Positions 11,474 to 11,528 of a DNA stretch of 11,528 nt are shown here, one piece after another. Below the pieces are notes generated by a model. That model was given only the letters and a program-made list of their open reading frames with translations, made no database searches and was not told where the DNA came from. Origin of the DNA: GWA1-54-12 sp964489845 (GTDB lineage: Bacteria; Patescibacteriota; Minisyncoccia; UBA6257; GWB1-50-10); assembly GCA_964489845.1 (NCBI GenBank), contig CAZAZV010000017.1, forward strand, positions 1 to 11,528. The letters run 5' to 3'. Positions within the stretch are counted from its first letter, which is position 1. The number at the start of each line of letters is the position of its first letter. A program made the translations under genes and the position numbers.

Positions 11474-11504
11474 ACAACCATATACATTAACGTTATGTAG
11501 TTGT
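11474..11504. repeat. Imperfect inverted repeat after the metal operon
   Basis: ACAAC (11474-11478) and TACAT (11483-11487) pair with ATGTA and GTTGT (11495-11504), with a 4-nt bulge and the loop TAACGTT. No T-run follows, so it is not a standard intrinsic terminator. It may be a weak terminator, a protein-binding dyad or the control region of the next gene, which is outside the window. Confidence 0.35.
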
Positions 11505-11528
11505 ATGCGGGAAGCGCGTAAAATGTAA

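Noticed and set aside
10369..11487. 372-codon minus-strand ORF at the right end
   Set aside because: It is Arg/His/Val-rich, without domains, and lies opposite the last operon genes with their helix and Cys motifs. It arises from GC-rich codon use on the other strand.
1..11528. CRISPR array, insertion sequence or integrase
   Set aside because: No regularly spaced direct repeats, no transposase or recombinase domain, and no terminal inverted repeats were seen.

Overview
The window looks like a piece of a Patescibacteria (CPR, Parcubacteria-type) chromosome. This is an inference from three things: a short IF-2 that starts almost directly at the GTP-binding domain, very tight gene packing, and several compact membrane or extracytoplasmic genes of kinds common in that group. 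TGA is used as a stop by several genes, so the standard bacterial code fits. Most genes are moderately GC-rich. The homing endonuclease gene at 1449-2192 is visibly AT-rich and stands out.

Layout. 1-2355: translation genes, with infB, a free-standing LAGLIDADG homing endonuclease, tRNA-Cys(GCA) and tRNA-Leu(TAA). 2335-2520: a structured block with a terminator-like hairpin, an inverted partial copy of the tRNA-Leu 3' end, and further hairpins. 2557-3125: a candidate promoter, a 32-codon leader ORF containing two mutually exclusive hairpins, and an unrecognised 124-aa gene. 3340-4430: a promoter, two tandem CYTH (triphosphate tunnel) genes of which the second has lost key acidic residues, and an intrinsic terminator. 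4450-5943: a PAP2 phosphatase with an LssY-type C-terminal domain. 5930-8302 (minus strand): a P3A-type proton-pump-like P-type ATPase that overlaps the PAP2 gene tail to tail.

8369-11469: a five-gene operon headed by a CsoR/RcnR-family metal-responsive repressor. A G-tract operator fills the spacer of its promoter. Behind it, spaced by a few bases or overlapping, are a Met/His-rich secreted protein with a C-terminal membrane helix, a DUF1573 protein with a CxC motif, a CcdA/DsbD-type thiol-reductant membrane conduit, and an unrecognised membrane-anchored protein with a CC-x8-C-x-H motif and a Cys near its C-terminus. I read this as a metal-controlled extracytoplasmic thiol or copper-handling system. 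It is the best candidate here for an undescribed system, because at least two of its proteins match no family I can name.

Two genes (PAP2 and the repressor), and possibly the endonuclease, have a -10-like element exactly 7 nt before the start codon with (G)GAG in the gap. This suggests leaderless or near-leaderless transcripts.
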